Of a DNA stretch of 64,000 nt, positions 1 to 9,914 are shown one piece after another. The notes beneath the pieces were generated by a model. That model was given only the letters and a program-made list of their open reading frames with translations. It was not told the DNA's origin and did not search any database. The position numbers and the translations under genes were made by a program. The stretch is from Elymus sibiricus (taxonomy: Eukaryota; Streptophyta; Magnoliopsida; Poales; Poaceae): positions 314,340,486 through 314,404,485 of the forward strand of contig CM077665.1 in the NCBI GenBank assembly GCA_039707655.1, read 5' to 3'. Position 1 is the stretch's first letter; each line of letters starts with the position of its first letter.

Positions 1-640
1 GCGGTACTACCGCTTGTGTGAAGCGGTACTACCGCTTGTGTGCGGCTGTGCACGATTCGGCAGGGATCCGAGTTGGACTCTTTCCCTGCGGGCCAAACCG
101 ACCTTGTGCGGGCAAAACCGACCTGGAGGAGGCTTTTACTCCAAGTTTAGACCCCAAGGCTCAACATATAAATAGAGGGGCAGGGCTAGCACACAGGACA
201 CATCAAGATTTCCCCAAGCCGTGTGCGGCAACCCTAACCCTCTAGTTCCTCCGTCATAATCTCCGTAGCGCTTGGCGAAGCCCTGCAGAGATTGTTCCTC
301 ACCACCATCACCACGCCGTCGTGCTGCTGGAACTCAACCACTACTTCACCATCGCTCGCTGGATCGAGGAGGTGAAGGCGTCATCAAGCCGTACGTGTGT
401 TGAACGCGGAGGTGCCGTCCGTTCGGCACTAGATCGGAAGGATCGTGATTGGATCGCGGGACGCTCGGCGATTTGGATCGCGAAGACGTTCGACTACATC
501 AACCGCGTTTATTAACGCTTCCGCTTAGCGATCTACAAGGGTATGTAGATTCACTCTCCCTCTCGTAGATGCTCATCACCATGGATAGATCTTATGTGTG
601 CGTAGGAAATTTTTTGTTTCCCATGCAACGTTCCCCAACA
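1..640 (+). repeat. C1 5' LTR, 3' portion
   Basis: Corresponds base for base to 7177-7816 and ends in ccccaaca directly before the primer site. It holds the last two copies of the gcggtactaccgc repeat, a TATA box and the R-U5 region. Short open frames at 18-245 and 321-515 recur identically in the other LTR and are not genes. Confidence 0.95.
167..174 (+). promoter_or_regulatory. TATA box of C1 5' LTR
   Basis: tataaata followed by g, in the position expected for the U3/R promoter, about 470 bp before the LTR end. The same box is at 7343 in the other LTR. Confidence 0.75.
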
Positions 641-641
641 G

Positions 642-653
642 TGGTATCAGAGC
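642..653 (+). other. C1 primer binding site (initiator tRNA-Met)
   Basis: tggtatcagagc begins two bases after the LTR end. This is the standard complement to the 3' end of plant initiator tRNA-Met used by most Copia elements. Confidence 0.95.
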
Positions 654-1920
654 TAGGTCTATGCATAGATGAGATCTCGAGTAGAACACAAACGAGTTGT
701 GGGCGTGGGTGTATACATATTGCTTGCCGTTACTAGTTGATATTTGATTCGGCGGTACTGTGAGATGAAGCGGCCCGGACCGACATTACGCGTACACTTA
801 CGCGAGACAGGTTCCTTCAACTAACATGTAACTTCGTTGCATAAAGATGGCTAGCGGGTGTCTGTCTCTCTCACTTTAGTTGAATCGATTTCAATGAAGA
901 GGGTTCTTTTAGAAGATCAAAAAGCAATCACTACACCACGTTGTGGTTTTGCGTAGGTAAGAACGGTTCTTGCAAACCCATAGCAGCCACGTAAAATTTG
1001 CAACAACAATTAGAGGACGTCTAACTTGTTTTTGCAGGGTATGTTGTGATGTGATATGGCCAATTACATGATGAGATATATGTGATGTATGAGATGATCA
1101 TGTGTTGTATAGAATATCACGACTTGCATGTCGATGAATATGGCAACTGGCAGGAGCCATAGAGTTGTCTTTAATTATTGTATGACCTGCGTGTCAATCA
1201 TTAAGCGCTATGTAATGCTTTACTTTATCGCTAAACGTTAGCAATAGTCGTGGAAGCAACAGTCGGCGCGACAACCTTATGGCGACACGTTGATGGAGAT
1301 CAAGATGATGGAGATCATGGTGTCATGCCGGTGACGATGGAGATCATGCCGGTGCTTTGTAGATGGAGATCAAAAGCACAAGTTCATGGCCATATCATGT
1401 CACTTATGATTTGCATGTGATGTTAATCCTTTTATGCATCTTATTTTGCTTAGGACGATGGTAGCATTATAAGGTGATCCCTCACTTAAATTTCAAGATA
1501 AAATTGTGTTCTCCCCAAGTGTGCACCGTTGCGAAAGTTCGTCGTTTCGAGACACGCCGTGACGATCGGGTGTGATAGACTCTACGTTCGCATACAACGG
1601 GTGTAAGCCATGTTACACGTGCGGAACACTCGGGTTAAACTTGACGAGCCTAGCATGTACAGACATGGCCTCGGAACACAAGAGACCGAAAGGTCGAACA
1701 TGAGTCATATAGTAGATATGATCAACATGAAGATGTTCACCATTGAAACCACCTCGACTCACGTGATGATCGGACTTGAGTTGGTGGATTTGGATCATGT
1801 TACACTCGAATGATCGGAGGGATGTCAATTTGAGTGGGAGTTTTTAAGTAATATGATTAACTAAACTCATTATCTAGAACAATAGTCTAAGTTGTCTTTG
1901 CAATATTTATGTTGTAGATC
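654..1920 (+). other. C1 untranslated leader
   Basis: About 1.27 kb between primer site and gag start without a convincing ORF. A short degenerate gatggagatca repeat lies around 1290-1370. Long leaders are usual in BARE/Angela elements, where they hold dimerisation and packaging signals. I cannot point to a specific signal here. Confidence 0.7.
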
Positions 1921-4776
1921 ATGGCTCGCGCAGTAGCACCCCTGAATTTTAATGCGTTCCTAGAGAAAGCTAAGTTGAAAGATGATGGAAGTAACTTTGT
2001 GGACTGGGCCCGTAATCTAAGGATTATCCTTACGGCTTCCCAGAAGGCTTATGTCCTTGATGCACCGCTTGGTGATCCACCCGCTCCAGTTGAGTCTCTA
2101 GACGTTGTGAACGCCTGGCAGGCTCGTTCTGATGATTACTCAATAGTTCAATGTGCAATGTTGTATGGCTTAGAACCGGGACTTCAAAGACGTTTTGAAC
2201 GTCATGGAGCATATGAGATGTTCCAGGAGTTGAAGTTTATCTTTCAGAAGAATGCCCGGATCGAGAGATATGAGATCTCCGATAAGTTCTATGCTTGCAA
2301 GATGGAGGAGAACGGGTCTATCAGTGATCACGTGCTCAGAATGTCTGGGTACTCCACCCGTCTGGCTGAGTTAGGGATGCCCCTTCCGCCAGAGGCTATC
2401 ACTGACAGAGTTCTTCAATCATTGCCGCCTAGCTACAAGAGCTTCGTGTTGAACTATAACATGCACGGGATGAACAAGTCAGTCGCCGAGCTGTTTGCGA
2501 TGCTGAAAGTCGCTGAGTCTGAAATTCAGAAGGAGCATCAAGTGTTGATGGTCAATAAAACCACTAGTTTCAAGAAAAATGGCAAGGGTAAGAAGGGTAA
2601 CTCTAAGAAGAGTGGCAAAGCAGTTGCTCCTCTCGTGAAGAAACCCAAGGCTGGACCCAAACCAGAAACTGAGTGTTTTCATTGCAAGGGAACTGGACAC
2701 TGGAAGCGGAACTGCCCCAAGTATTTGGCTGACAAGAAGGCGGCCAACAACAAACAAGGTATATATGATATACATGTTATTGATGTGTACCTTACCAACT
2801 CTCGTTGTAGTGCCTGGGTATTTGATACCGGTGCGGTTGCTCATATTTGCAACTCAAAACAGGAACTGCGGAATAGACGGAGGCTGGCAAAGGACGAAGT
2901 GACGATGCGCGTGGGAAATGGTTCCAAGGTTGATGTGATCGCCGTCGGCACGCTCGCTCTTCGATTACCGTCGGGATTAGTGATGAACCTAAATAAGTGT
3001 TATTTGGTGCCTGCGTTAAGCATGAACATTATATCTGGATCTTGTTTATTGCGAGACGGTTACTCATTTAAATCAGAGAATAATGGTTGTTCTATTTATA
3101 TGAGTAATATCTTTTATGGTCATGCACCCAATGTGAGGGGTTTATTCTTATTGAATCTCGATAGTAATAATACACATGTTCATAACATTGATGCCAAAAG
3201 ATGTAGAATTGATAATGATAATACCACTTTCTTGTGGCACTGCCGTTTAGGTCATATTGGCGTAAAACGCATGAGGAAGCTCCATGCTGATGGACTTTTG
3301 GAGTCACTTGATTTTGAATCACTTGACACATGTGAGCCATGCCTCATGGGCAAGATGACTAAAACGCCGTTCTCTGGAATAATGGAACGGGCAAGTGACT
3401 TATTGGAAATCATACATACTGATGTGTGCGGTCCAATGAGTATTGAGGCGCGCGGTGGTTATCGTTACTTTCTCACCTTCACTGATGACTTAAGTAGATA
3501 TGGGTATATTTACTTAATGAAACACAAGTCTGAAACATTTGAAAAGTTCAAACAATTTCAGAGTGAAGTTGAGAATCATCGTAACAAGAAGATTAAATTC
3601 CTACGATCTGATCGAGGAGGAGAATATCTGAGTTATGAGTTTGGCAGTCACTTAAGACAGTGTGGAATTGTTTCACAATTGACACCGCCTGGAACACCAC
3701 AGCGTAATGGTGTGTCCGAACGTCGTAATCGAACCTTATTAGATATGGTGCGATCTATGATGTCTCTTGCCGATTTGCCACTATCGTTTTGGGGTTATGC
3801 ATTAGAGACAGCTGCATTCACTTTAAATAGGGCACCATCGAAATCCGTTGAGACGACGCCATATGAACTTTGGTTTGGCAAGAAGCCAAAGCTGTCGTTT
3901 CTTAAAGTTTGGGGATGTGATGCTTATGTCAAAAAGCTTCAGCCTGAAAAGCTGGAACCCAAAGCGGAGAAATGCGTCTTCATAGGATACCCAAAAGAGA
4001 CAGTTGGGTATACCTTCTATCTCAGATCCGAAGGCAAAATGTTTGTCGCTAAAACCGGAACATTTCTTGAGAAAGAGTTTCTCTCGAAAGAATTGAGTGG
4101 GAGGAAGATAGAACTTGATGAGGTTATTGAACCTTTACTTCAACCTGAGAGTAGCGCAGCGCAGAAAGTTGTTTCTGTGGAGCCTACATTAGCTGAAGAG
4201 GAAGTTAATGATGATGATCATGAAGCTTTGGATCAAGTTGCTATCGAACCTCGTAGGTCGACAAGGACGCGTACTACTCCTGAGTGGTACGGCAACCCTG
4301 TCTTAGAGGTCATGTTGTTAAACAACGATGAACCTACGAGCTATGGAGAAGCGATGATGGGCCCGGATTCCGAGAAGTGGTTAGAGGCCATGAAATCCGA
4401 GATGGGATCCATGTATGAAAACAAAGTATGGACTTTGGAAGTATTACCTGAAGGGCGTAAGGCCATTCAGAACAAATGGATCTTTAAGAGGAAGACGGAC
4501 GCGGACGGTAATGTCACCGTCTATAAAGCTCGACTTGTGGCAAAGGGTTTTTCACAAGTTCAAGGAGTTGACTACGATGAGACCTTCTCACCCGTAGCGA
4601 TGCTTAAGTCCGTCAGAATCATGTTAGCAATAGCTGCCTTTTTCGATTATGAAATTTGGCAGATGGATGTCAAAACAGCGTTCCTTAACGGTTACCTTAA
4701 GGAAGAGTTGTATATGATGCAGCCAGAAGGTTTTGTCGATCCAGAGAATGCTGACAAAGTTTGCAAACTCCAGTGA
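1921..4776 (+). CDS. C1 polyprotein, part 1: gag, protease, integrase, start of RT
   Basis: 951 residues. Copia-type gag covers about 1-250. A CCHC zinc knuckle starts at Cys252 (CFHCKGTGHWKRNC). The aspartic protease has DTG at 302-304. The integrase zinc-binding region starts near His440 (WHCRLGH...CEPC) and the catalytic triad is Asp501, Asp564, Glu600 (35 residues between the last two). The C-terminal part is the start of RT, with YKARLVAKGFSQ and QMDVKTAFLNG. The frame ends at a TGA (4774-4776) inside RT, and the same frame stays open beyond it. The start is the first ATG after the leader and matches the family's usual gag start. The stop is the only coding lesion I see; one C-to-T change at a CGA codon would explain it. 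Confidence 0.93.
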   Translation: MARAVAPLNFNAFLEKAKLKDDGSNFVDWARNLRIILTASQKAYVLDAPLGDPPAPVESLDVVNAWQARSDDYSIVQCAMLYGLEPGLQRRFERHGAYEMFQELKFIFQKNARIERYEISDKFYACKMEENGSISDHVLRMSGYSTRLAELGMPLPPEAITDRVLQSLPPSYKSFVLNYNMHGMNKSVAELFAMLKVAESEIQKEHQVLMVNKTTSFKKNGKGKKGNSKKSGKAVAPLVKKPKAGPKPETECFHCKGTGHWKRNCPKYLADKKAANNKQGIYDIHVIDVYLTNSRCSAWVFDTGAVAHICNSKQELRNRRRLAKDEVTMRVGNGSKVDVIAVGTLALRLPSGLVMNLNKCYLVPALSMNIISGSCLLRDGYSFKSENNGCSIYMSNIFYGHAPNVRGLFLLNLDSNNTHVHNIDAKRCRIDNDNTTFLWHCRLGHIGVKRMRKLHADGLLESLDFESLDTCEPCLMGKMTKTPFSGIMERASDLLEIIHTDVCGPMSIEARGGYRYFLTFTDDLSRYGYIYLMKHKSETFEKFKQFQSEVENHRNKKIKFLRSDRGGEYLSYEFGSHLRQCGIVSQLTPPGTPQRNGVSERRNRTLLDMVRSMMSLADLPLSFWGYALETAAFTLNRAPSKSVETTPYELWFGKKPKLSFLKVWGCDAYVKKLQPEKLEPKAEKCVFIGYPKETVGYTFYLRSEGKMFVAKTGTFLEKEFLSKELSGRKIELDEVIEPLLQPESSAAQKVVSVEPTLAEEEVNDDDHEALDQVAIEPRRSTRTRTTPEWYGNPVLEVMLLNNDEPTSYGEAMMGPDSEKWLEAMKSEMGSMYENKVWTLEVLPEGRKAIQNKWIFKRKTDADGNVTVYKARLVAKGFSQVQGVDYDETFSPVAMLKSVRIMLAIAAFFDYEIWQMDVKTAFLNGYLKEELYMMQPEGFVDPENADKVCKLQ

Positions 4777-5904
4777 TCCATTTATGGACTGGTGCAAGCA
4801 TCTCGGAGTTGGAATCTTCGCTTTGATGAAGTGATCAAAGCGTTCGAGTTTATACAAGTTTACGGAGAAGCTTGTATTTACAAGAAAGTGAGTGGGAGCT
4901 CTATAGCGTTTCTAATATTATATGTGGATGACATATTGCTGATTGGAAACAATATAGAAATGCTGGAAAGCGTAAAGGAATATTTGAACAAGAGTTTTTC
5001 AATGAAGGACCTAGGAGAAGCTGCTTTCATATTAGGCATAAAGATCTATAGAGATAGATCAAGACGCTTAATAGGACTTTCACAAAGCACATACCTTGAT
5101 AAGATTTTGAAGAAGTTCAAAATGGATCAGTCCAAGAAGGGGTTCTTGCCTGTTTTACAAGGTGTGAAGTTGAGTAAGACTCAATGCCCAGTGACTGCAG
5201 AAGATAGAGAAAAGATGAGTGTCATCCCCTATGCTTCGGCCATAGGCTCTATCATGTATGCAATGCTGTGCACAAGACCCGATGTCAGCCTTGCCATAAG
5301 TATGGTCGGAAGGTTTCAAAGTGATCCAGGAATGGAACACTGGACGGCGGTCAAGAATATCCTGAAGTACCTGAAAAGGACTAAGGACATGTTTCTCGTT
5401 TATGGAGGTGATCAAGAGCTCGTCGTAAAGGGTTACGTCGATGCAAGCTTTGACACTGATCCGGATGACTCTAAGTCGCAAACCGGATACGTATTTATTC
5501 TTAATGGGGGTGCGGTTAGCTGGTGCAGTTCCAAGCAAAGCGTGGTAGCAGATTCTACATGCGAAGCGGAGTACATCGCTGCCTCGGAGGTGGCGAAGGA
5601 AGGTGTCTGGATGAAGGAGTTCATGACAGATCTTGGAATAGTGCCTAGTGCGCTTAACCCAATGACTCTGTTTTGTGATAATACTGGTGCCATTGCTCTT
5701 GCCAAGGAACCAAGATTTCACAAGAGGACCAGACACATAAAGCGACGTTTCAATTCCATCCGCGATTACATCAAGGAGGACGACATAAATATTTGCAAAG
5801 TACACACGGATCTAAATGTTGCAGATCCGATGACTAAACCTCTTCCAAGGGCTAAACATGAACAACACCAGAACTGCATGGATGTTCGATTCATTACAAT
5901 GTAA
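4777..5904 (+). CDS. C1 polyprotein, part 2: rest of RT and RNase H
   Basis: In the same frame as part 1, directly after the TGA, and 375 residues long. It carries the RT catalytic YVDD motif, about 48 residues after the stop. It also carries the Copia RNase H with its acidic residues (YVDASFD, STCEAEY, CDNTGAIALAK). Translation on its own is unlikely because RT is split, so this copy could move only if supplied in trans or if the stop is read through. About 50 bp of 3' UTR separate it from the LTR. Confidence 0.92.
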   Translation, partial: SIYGLVQASRSWNLRFDEVIKAFEFIQVYGEACIYKKVSGSSIAFLILYVDDILLIGNNIEMLESVKEYLNKSFSMKDLGEAAFILGIKIYRDRSRRLIGLSQSTYLDKILKKFKMDQSKKGFLPVLQGVKLSKTQCPVTAEDREKMSVIPYASAIGSIMYAMLCTRPDVSLAISMVGRFQSDPGMEHWTAVKNILKYLKRTKDMFLVYGGDQELVVKGYVDASFDTDPDDSKSQTGYVFILNGGAVSWCSSKQSVVADSTCEAEYIAASEVAKEGVWMKEFMTDLGIVPSALNPMTLFCDNTGAIALAKEPRFHKRTRHIKRRFNSIRDYIKEDDINICKVHTDLNVADPMTKPLPRAKHEQHQNCMDVRFITM

Positions 5905-5943
5905 ATCACATAGTGATGTGAACTAGATTATTGACTCTAGTGC

Positions 5944-5953
5944 AAGTGGGAGA
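5944..5953 (+). other. C1 polypurine tract
   Basis: aagtgggaga lies one base before the 3' LTR start and is the expected plus-strand primer site. Confidence 0.85.
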
Positions 5954-7100
5954 CTGTTGGAAATATGCCCTAGAGGCAATAATAAATTGGTTATTATTAT
6001 ATTTCCTTGTTAATGATAATCGTTTATTATCCATGCTATAATTGTATTGATTGGAAACTCAAATACATGTGTGGGTACATAGACAACACTTTGTCCCTAG
6101 TAAGCCTCTAGTTGACTGGCTTGTTGATCAAAGATGGTTAAGGTTTCCTAGCCATGGACATGAGATGTCATTTGATAACGGGATCACATCATTAGGAGAA
6201 TGATGTGATGGACAAGACCCAAACTGTAAACGTAGCATTTGATCGTGTCAGTTTATTGCTATTGTTTTCTGCATGTCAAGTATCTGTTCCTTTGACCATG
6301 AGATCATGCAACTCACTGACACCGGAGGAATACCTTGTGTGTATCAAACGTCGCAACGTAACTGGGTGACTATAAAGGTGCTCTACAGGTATTTCCGAGG
6401 GTGTCTGTTGGGTTGGCATGGATCAAGACTGGGATTTGTTACTCCGTATGACGGAGAGGTATCTCAGGGCCCACTCGGTAATACAACATCACATTGAGCC
6501 TTGCAAGCAAAGTGACTAAATAGTTAGCCACAGGATCTTGTATTACGGAACGAGTAAAGAGACTTGCCGGTAACGAGATTGAACTAGGTATAGTGATACC
6601 GACGATCGAATCTCGGGCAAGTAACATACCGAAGAACAAAGGGAACAGCATACGGGATTAACTGAATCCTTGACATAGAGGTTCGACCGATAAAGATCTT
6701 CGTAGAATATGTAGGAGCCAATATGGGCATCCAGGTCCCGCTATTGGTTATTGGCCGTAGAGGTGTCTCGGTCATGTCTACATAGTTCTCGAACCCGCAG
6801 GGTCTACACACTTAACGTTTGGTGACGATTAGTATAATTGAGTTATTATGTTGGTGACCGAAAGTTGTTCGGAGTCCCGGATAAGATCCCGGACATGATG
6901 AGGATCTCCGGAATAGTCCGGAGGTAAAGATTGATATATGTGATAATAGTGTTTTGATCTCTGGAAGGGTTCCGAAGTTCACCGGAAGGGGTTCCGGATG
7001 TTTACCGAAGTGTTCGGGTGCAGCAACACTTTATATGAGCCAAAAGGATAAAACCCACAAGGTATTGGAAAGTGCAAAAGTAGTTTTGCTGCCGCGTAAG

Positions 7101-7210
7101 CGGTACTACCGCTTGGTGAAGCGGTACTACCGCCGGAGCGGTACTACCGCTTGTGTGAAGCGGTACTACCGCCCAAGCGGTACTACCGCTTGTGTGAAGC
7201 GGTACTACCG
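7101..7210 (+). repeat. Six gcggtactaccgc dyads in the C1 U3
   Basis: The core cggtactaccg occurs at 7101, 7122, 7139, 7161, 7178 and 7200, spaced 17-22 bp. Each core is part of a 6-bp inverted repeat around a single central base. The array ends about 130 bp before the TATA box. Two further copies, at 2 and 24, are the visible end of the array in the 5' LTR. Confidence 0.95.
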
Positions 7211-7342
7211 CTTGTGTGCGGCTGTGCACGATTCGGCAGGGATCCGAGTTGGACTCTTTCCCTGCGGGCCAAACCGACCTTGTGCGGGCAAAACCGACCT
7301 GGAGGAGGCTTTTACTCCAAGTTTAGACCCCAAGGCTCAACA

Positions 7343-7350
7343 TATAAATA
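7343..7350 (+). promoter_or_regulatory. TATA box of C1 3' LTR
   Basis: tataaata, the exact counterpart of the box at 167. Confidence 0.75.
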
Positions 7351-7816
7351 GAGGGGCAGGGCTAGCACACAGGACACATCAAGATTTCCCCAAGCCGTGT
7401 GCGGCAACCCTAACCCTCTAGTTCCTCCGTCATAATCTCCGTAGCGCTTGGCGAAGCCCTGCAGAGATTGTTCCTCACCACCATCACCACGCCGTCGTGC
7501 TGCTGGAACTCAACCACTACTTCACCATCGCTCGCTGGATCGAGGAGGTGAAGGCGTCATCAAGCCGTACGTGTGTTGAACGCGGAGGTGCCGTCCGTTC
7601 GGCACTAGATCGGAAGGATCGTGATTGGATCGCGGGACGCTCGGCGATTTGGATCGCGAAGACGTTCGACTACATCAACCGCGTTTATTAACGCTTCCGC
7701 TTAGCGATCTACAAGGGTATGTAGATTCACTCTCCCTCTCGTAGATGCTCATCACCATGGATAGATCTTATGTGTGCGTAGGAAAATTTTTGTTTCCCAT
7801 GCAACGTTCCCCAACA

Positions 7817-8464
7817 TATCTTTCCCTTGGTTTTGTTAAGATGTAAGCGTCGAGCAATAATAGCTCCCATACTAAAGGTGTGATCGTCATAAAGTGCATG
7901 ACGTAAAATAGCAAGGTCAGGAGCAGTGAGTGCGCCGACCTTCTCCCTAGCAGTTAAACACTTAGTGAAGACCAAAGCGAAATAATGCACTGAGGGAAAC
8001 TATAAACTAGTAGCAGTGGCGCTCGACACGCCTCTATCCTCACCCACGGTTAACGCAAGGAGAAAATCCTCAAACTCAGATGGCCTAGGTTCCCTCAAAT
8101 CCCCATCAGAAGGAATCAAGCATATATTACAGAAGTCGGTTAGCGACATGCTGTGAGTTTCAACATAAAGATTAAACTCCACTTCAGGAGGATTGTTTCT
8201 CCCTAGATAATTAAAGCTTTGCACAAAGGAATTTGTAAGGATGTGATATTGGTCACAGTTAGCTGCGAGGAACTCGGTTAATCCGGCATTTGCGACAAAC
8301 TAAGCGAACTCTTGATGGAACCCGGCCTCCTCCATGAAGGCATCATGCGGCCATTCACACGGCCGCACCTCCACCTTTCTTGGAATATGAAGGTCACTGT
8401 CCGATGATTCCCCAATGACTCCCTTGGCATTTTTCTTGGAGGAGAACTTCCTAAAGATTTGCAT
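7817..8464 (-). pseudogene. G1 second ORF, ATHILA ORF-1-like, broken
   Basis: The minus-strand frame opens at an ATG at 8464 and runs to the C1 junction. It contains in-frame stops at about 8300 and 8000. The C-terminal visible part (ILRHALYDDHTFSMGAIIAR and the following RLHLN) resembles the ORF-1 protein of Athila-type plant retrotransposons, judged from memory. Its function is not known. It follows gag-protease on the same strand and is preceded by an LTR-like GC-rich segment instead of continuing the polyprotein. C1 removes the C-terminus from view. Confidence 0.6.
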
Positions 8465-9245
8465 TTTTATTCCTATAAAATTTCTAAAAATTTTTAGTCC
8501 ACAAAAATTTTGTTAGTAAAACTTTGTAAGATTGTTAGCAACTACTCCCAAGCATGCATAGAGGCCAAATTGAGCATTCAAACTACTTAGAACTCTAAGA
8601 ATTCAACATGCGAGCTCATCTACAGCAGCACCAAGAGTAGCTAATTACTCTAAAAATAACCCACTAAAACAAAAACTAATTGGAGCAATGGAGGAGTCAC
8701 ATACCCAGAAGCAATCCCTCCAAACTGTTTCGGAAATGGAGCTTCGAGCAAAGAGATCGAAATCCGCGGGTTTGAGAGCAAGAACACGAAAATGGTGGCC
8801 GTGGTGATTTTTTTGCTGGAGGTAGGTGACAATGTGGGCTAAAGAGATAAGTGAGGGGGCCCACGAGGTCGGCACAACCCTCCAGGGCGCACTGGGAGGT
8901 GCTGGCGCGCCCTGGTGTCTTGTGGGCACCAGGTGCACTCCCCTCTGGTGTTATTTTCACCAAAAAATCATAAATATTCAGAAAAAGTGTTAAGTTTTCA
9001 GGGCATTATGAGAATTTTTATTTTTGGGTCATTTTTTATTGCACGGGAAAAACAGAAAATAGGATAAACATGTCATTTATTTTATTTAACTAACTAAAAC
9101 AGAAAATAAAAGGTGGTGGCAGAGAGTTGTGCTTACTAGATTCATCGACGTCATACCTCTAAAAAATGATCCATTAATAAGGTTGATCAAGTCTTATTAA
9201 CAACCACTTCTGATTAGTATGAAACCGAAGAACTTTCGTAAAACA
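8465..9245 (-). other. G1 LTR-like non-coding stretch before the second ORF
   Basis: No ORF of note. On the minus strand, about 8960-8850 holds text like that inside these elements' LTRs (caccagggcgcgcc and a cgtgggccccctc segment), comparable to 13300-13200 in the G1 LTR. This is followed by a CT-rich leader. It may be an old LTR fragment or an internal promoter and leader. Confidence 0.5.
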
Positions 9246-9905
9246 CTAGGTTACCTCAATGGGGATATGCATATCCCCAACAATAAGTATATCATATTTC
9301 TTTTTGACAGTAGGTAGAGGTAATTGAAAACTTCCAATAGTGATGGTCGGAGATTCTTCAATAACATTTATACCATTCACTTGGAATTGTTTCTTCGGAA
9401 AGTGCACCGTATGCTCATTACCATTGATATGAAAAGTGACTTTGCTTTTATTGCAATCAATAACAGCCCCTGCAGTATTAAAAAAGGGTCTACCAAGGAT
9501 AATCGACATGTTGTCGTCCTCGGGCATCTCAAGAATAACAAAGTCCGTTAAGATAGTAACATTTGCAACAACAACGGGCACATCCTCACAAATACCAATA
9601 GGTATGGCTGTTGATTTGTCAGCCATTTGCAATGATATCTCTGTAGGTGTGAGTTTATTCAAATCAAGTCTTTTATATAAGGAGAAAGGCATAACACTAA
9701 CACTGGCTCCCAAATCACACGAAGCAGTTTTAACATAGTTTCTTTTGATGGAGCAAGGTATAGTTGGTATTCCTGGATCTCCAAGTTTTTTAGGTACTCC
9801 ATCCTTAAAAGAATAATTAGCAAGCATGGTGGAGATTTCAGCTTCTGGTAATTTTCTTTTATTAGTGATGATGTCTTTCATATACTTTGCACGGGCCATC
9901 TTCAA
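9246..9905 (-). CDS. G1 aspartic protease domain of gag-protease polyprotein
   Basis: 219 residues on the minus strand. The retropepsin-like active site is CDLGASVSVMPFSLYKRL, the form usual in Athila elements, and a second motif (IILGRPFFNTAGAVID) forms the flap/C-terminal part. The frame is the same as in the ORF upstream, separated from it by one in-frame TAG at 9915-9917. It ends at 9246 without running into RT. That is unlike an autonomous Gypsy element and suggests a gag-protease-only, non-autonomous family or an internal deletion. Confidence 0.8.
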   Translation of the reverse strand: MKMARAKYMKDIITNKRKLPEAEISTMLANYSFKDGVPKKLGDPGIPTIPCSIKRNYVKTASCDLGASVSVMPFSLYKRLDLNKLTPTEISLQMADKSTAIPIGICEDVPVVVANVTILTDFVILEMPEDDNMSIILGRPFFNTAGAVIDCNKSKVTFHINGNEHTVHFPKKQFQVNGINVIEESPTITIGSFQLPLPTVKKKYDILIVGDMHIPIEVT

Positions 9906-9914
9906 AATATCAGT

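Larger units (their letters stand above)
1..7816 (+). mobile_element. C1: Copia LTR retrotransposon, Angela/WIS/BARE group, left end cut by window
   Basis: Part of a 5' LTR, an initiator-Met primer site, a gag-protease-integrase-RT-RNase H polyprotein in Copia order, a purine tract and a full 3' LTR are all present. The LTR opening (tgttggaaatatgccctag) and the gag start are typical of the Triticeae Angela/WIS/BARE group, judged from memory. About 1.2 kb of the 5' LTR lies outside the window. The visible LTR parts align without gaps at an offset of 7176 and show one difference (t at 610, a at 7786), so the insertion is very recent. The element interrupts G1; 7817-7821 (tatct) should be the right target duplication. 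Confidence 0.95.
5955..7816 (+). repeat. C1 3' LTR (1862 bp)
   Basis: Starts tgttgg and ends ccaaca. It contains the dyad minisatellite at 7101-7210, a TATA box at 7343 and a U5 region identical to 1-640 except for one base. Confidence 0.95.

Noticed and set aside
18..515. Short open frames in the C1 LTR (also at 6954-7421 and 7497-7691)
   Set aside because: They lie wholly in LTR U3/R/U5, recur identically in both LTRs, and overlap the dyad array and TATA box; no protein feature.
5155..5805. Long antisense frame over C1 RT/RNase H
   Set aside because: Shadow of the polyprotein on the other strand with no conserved features.
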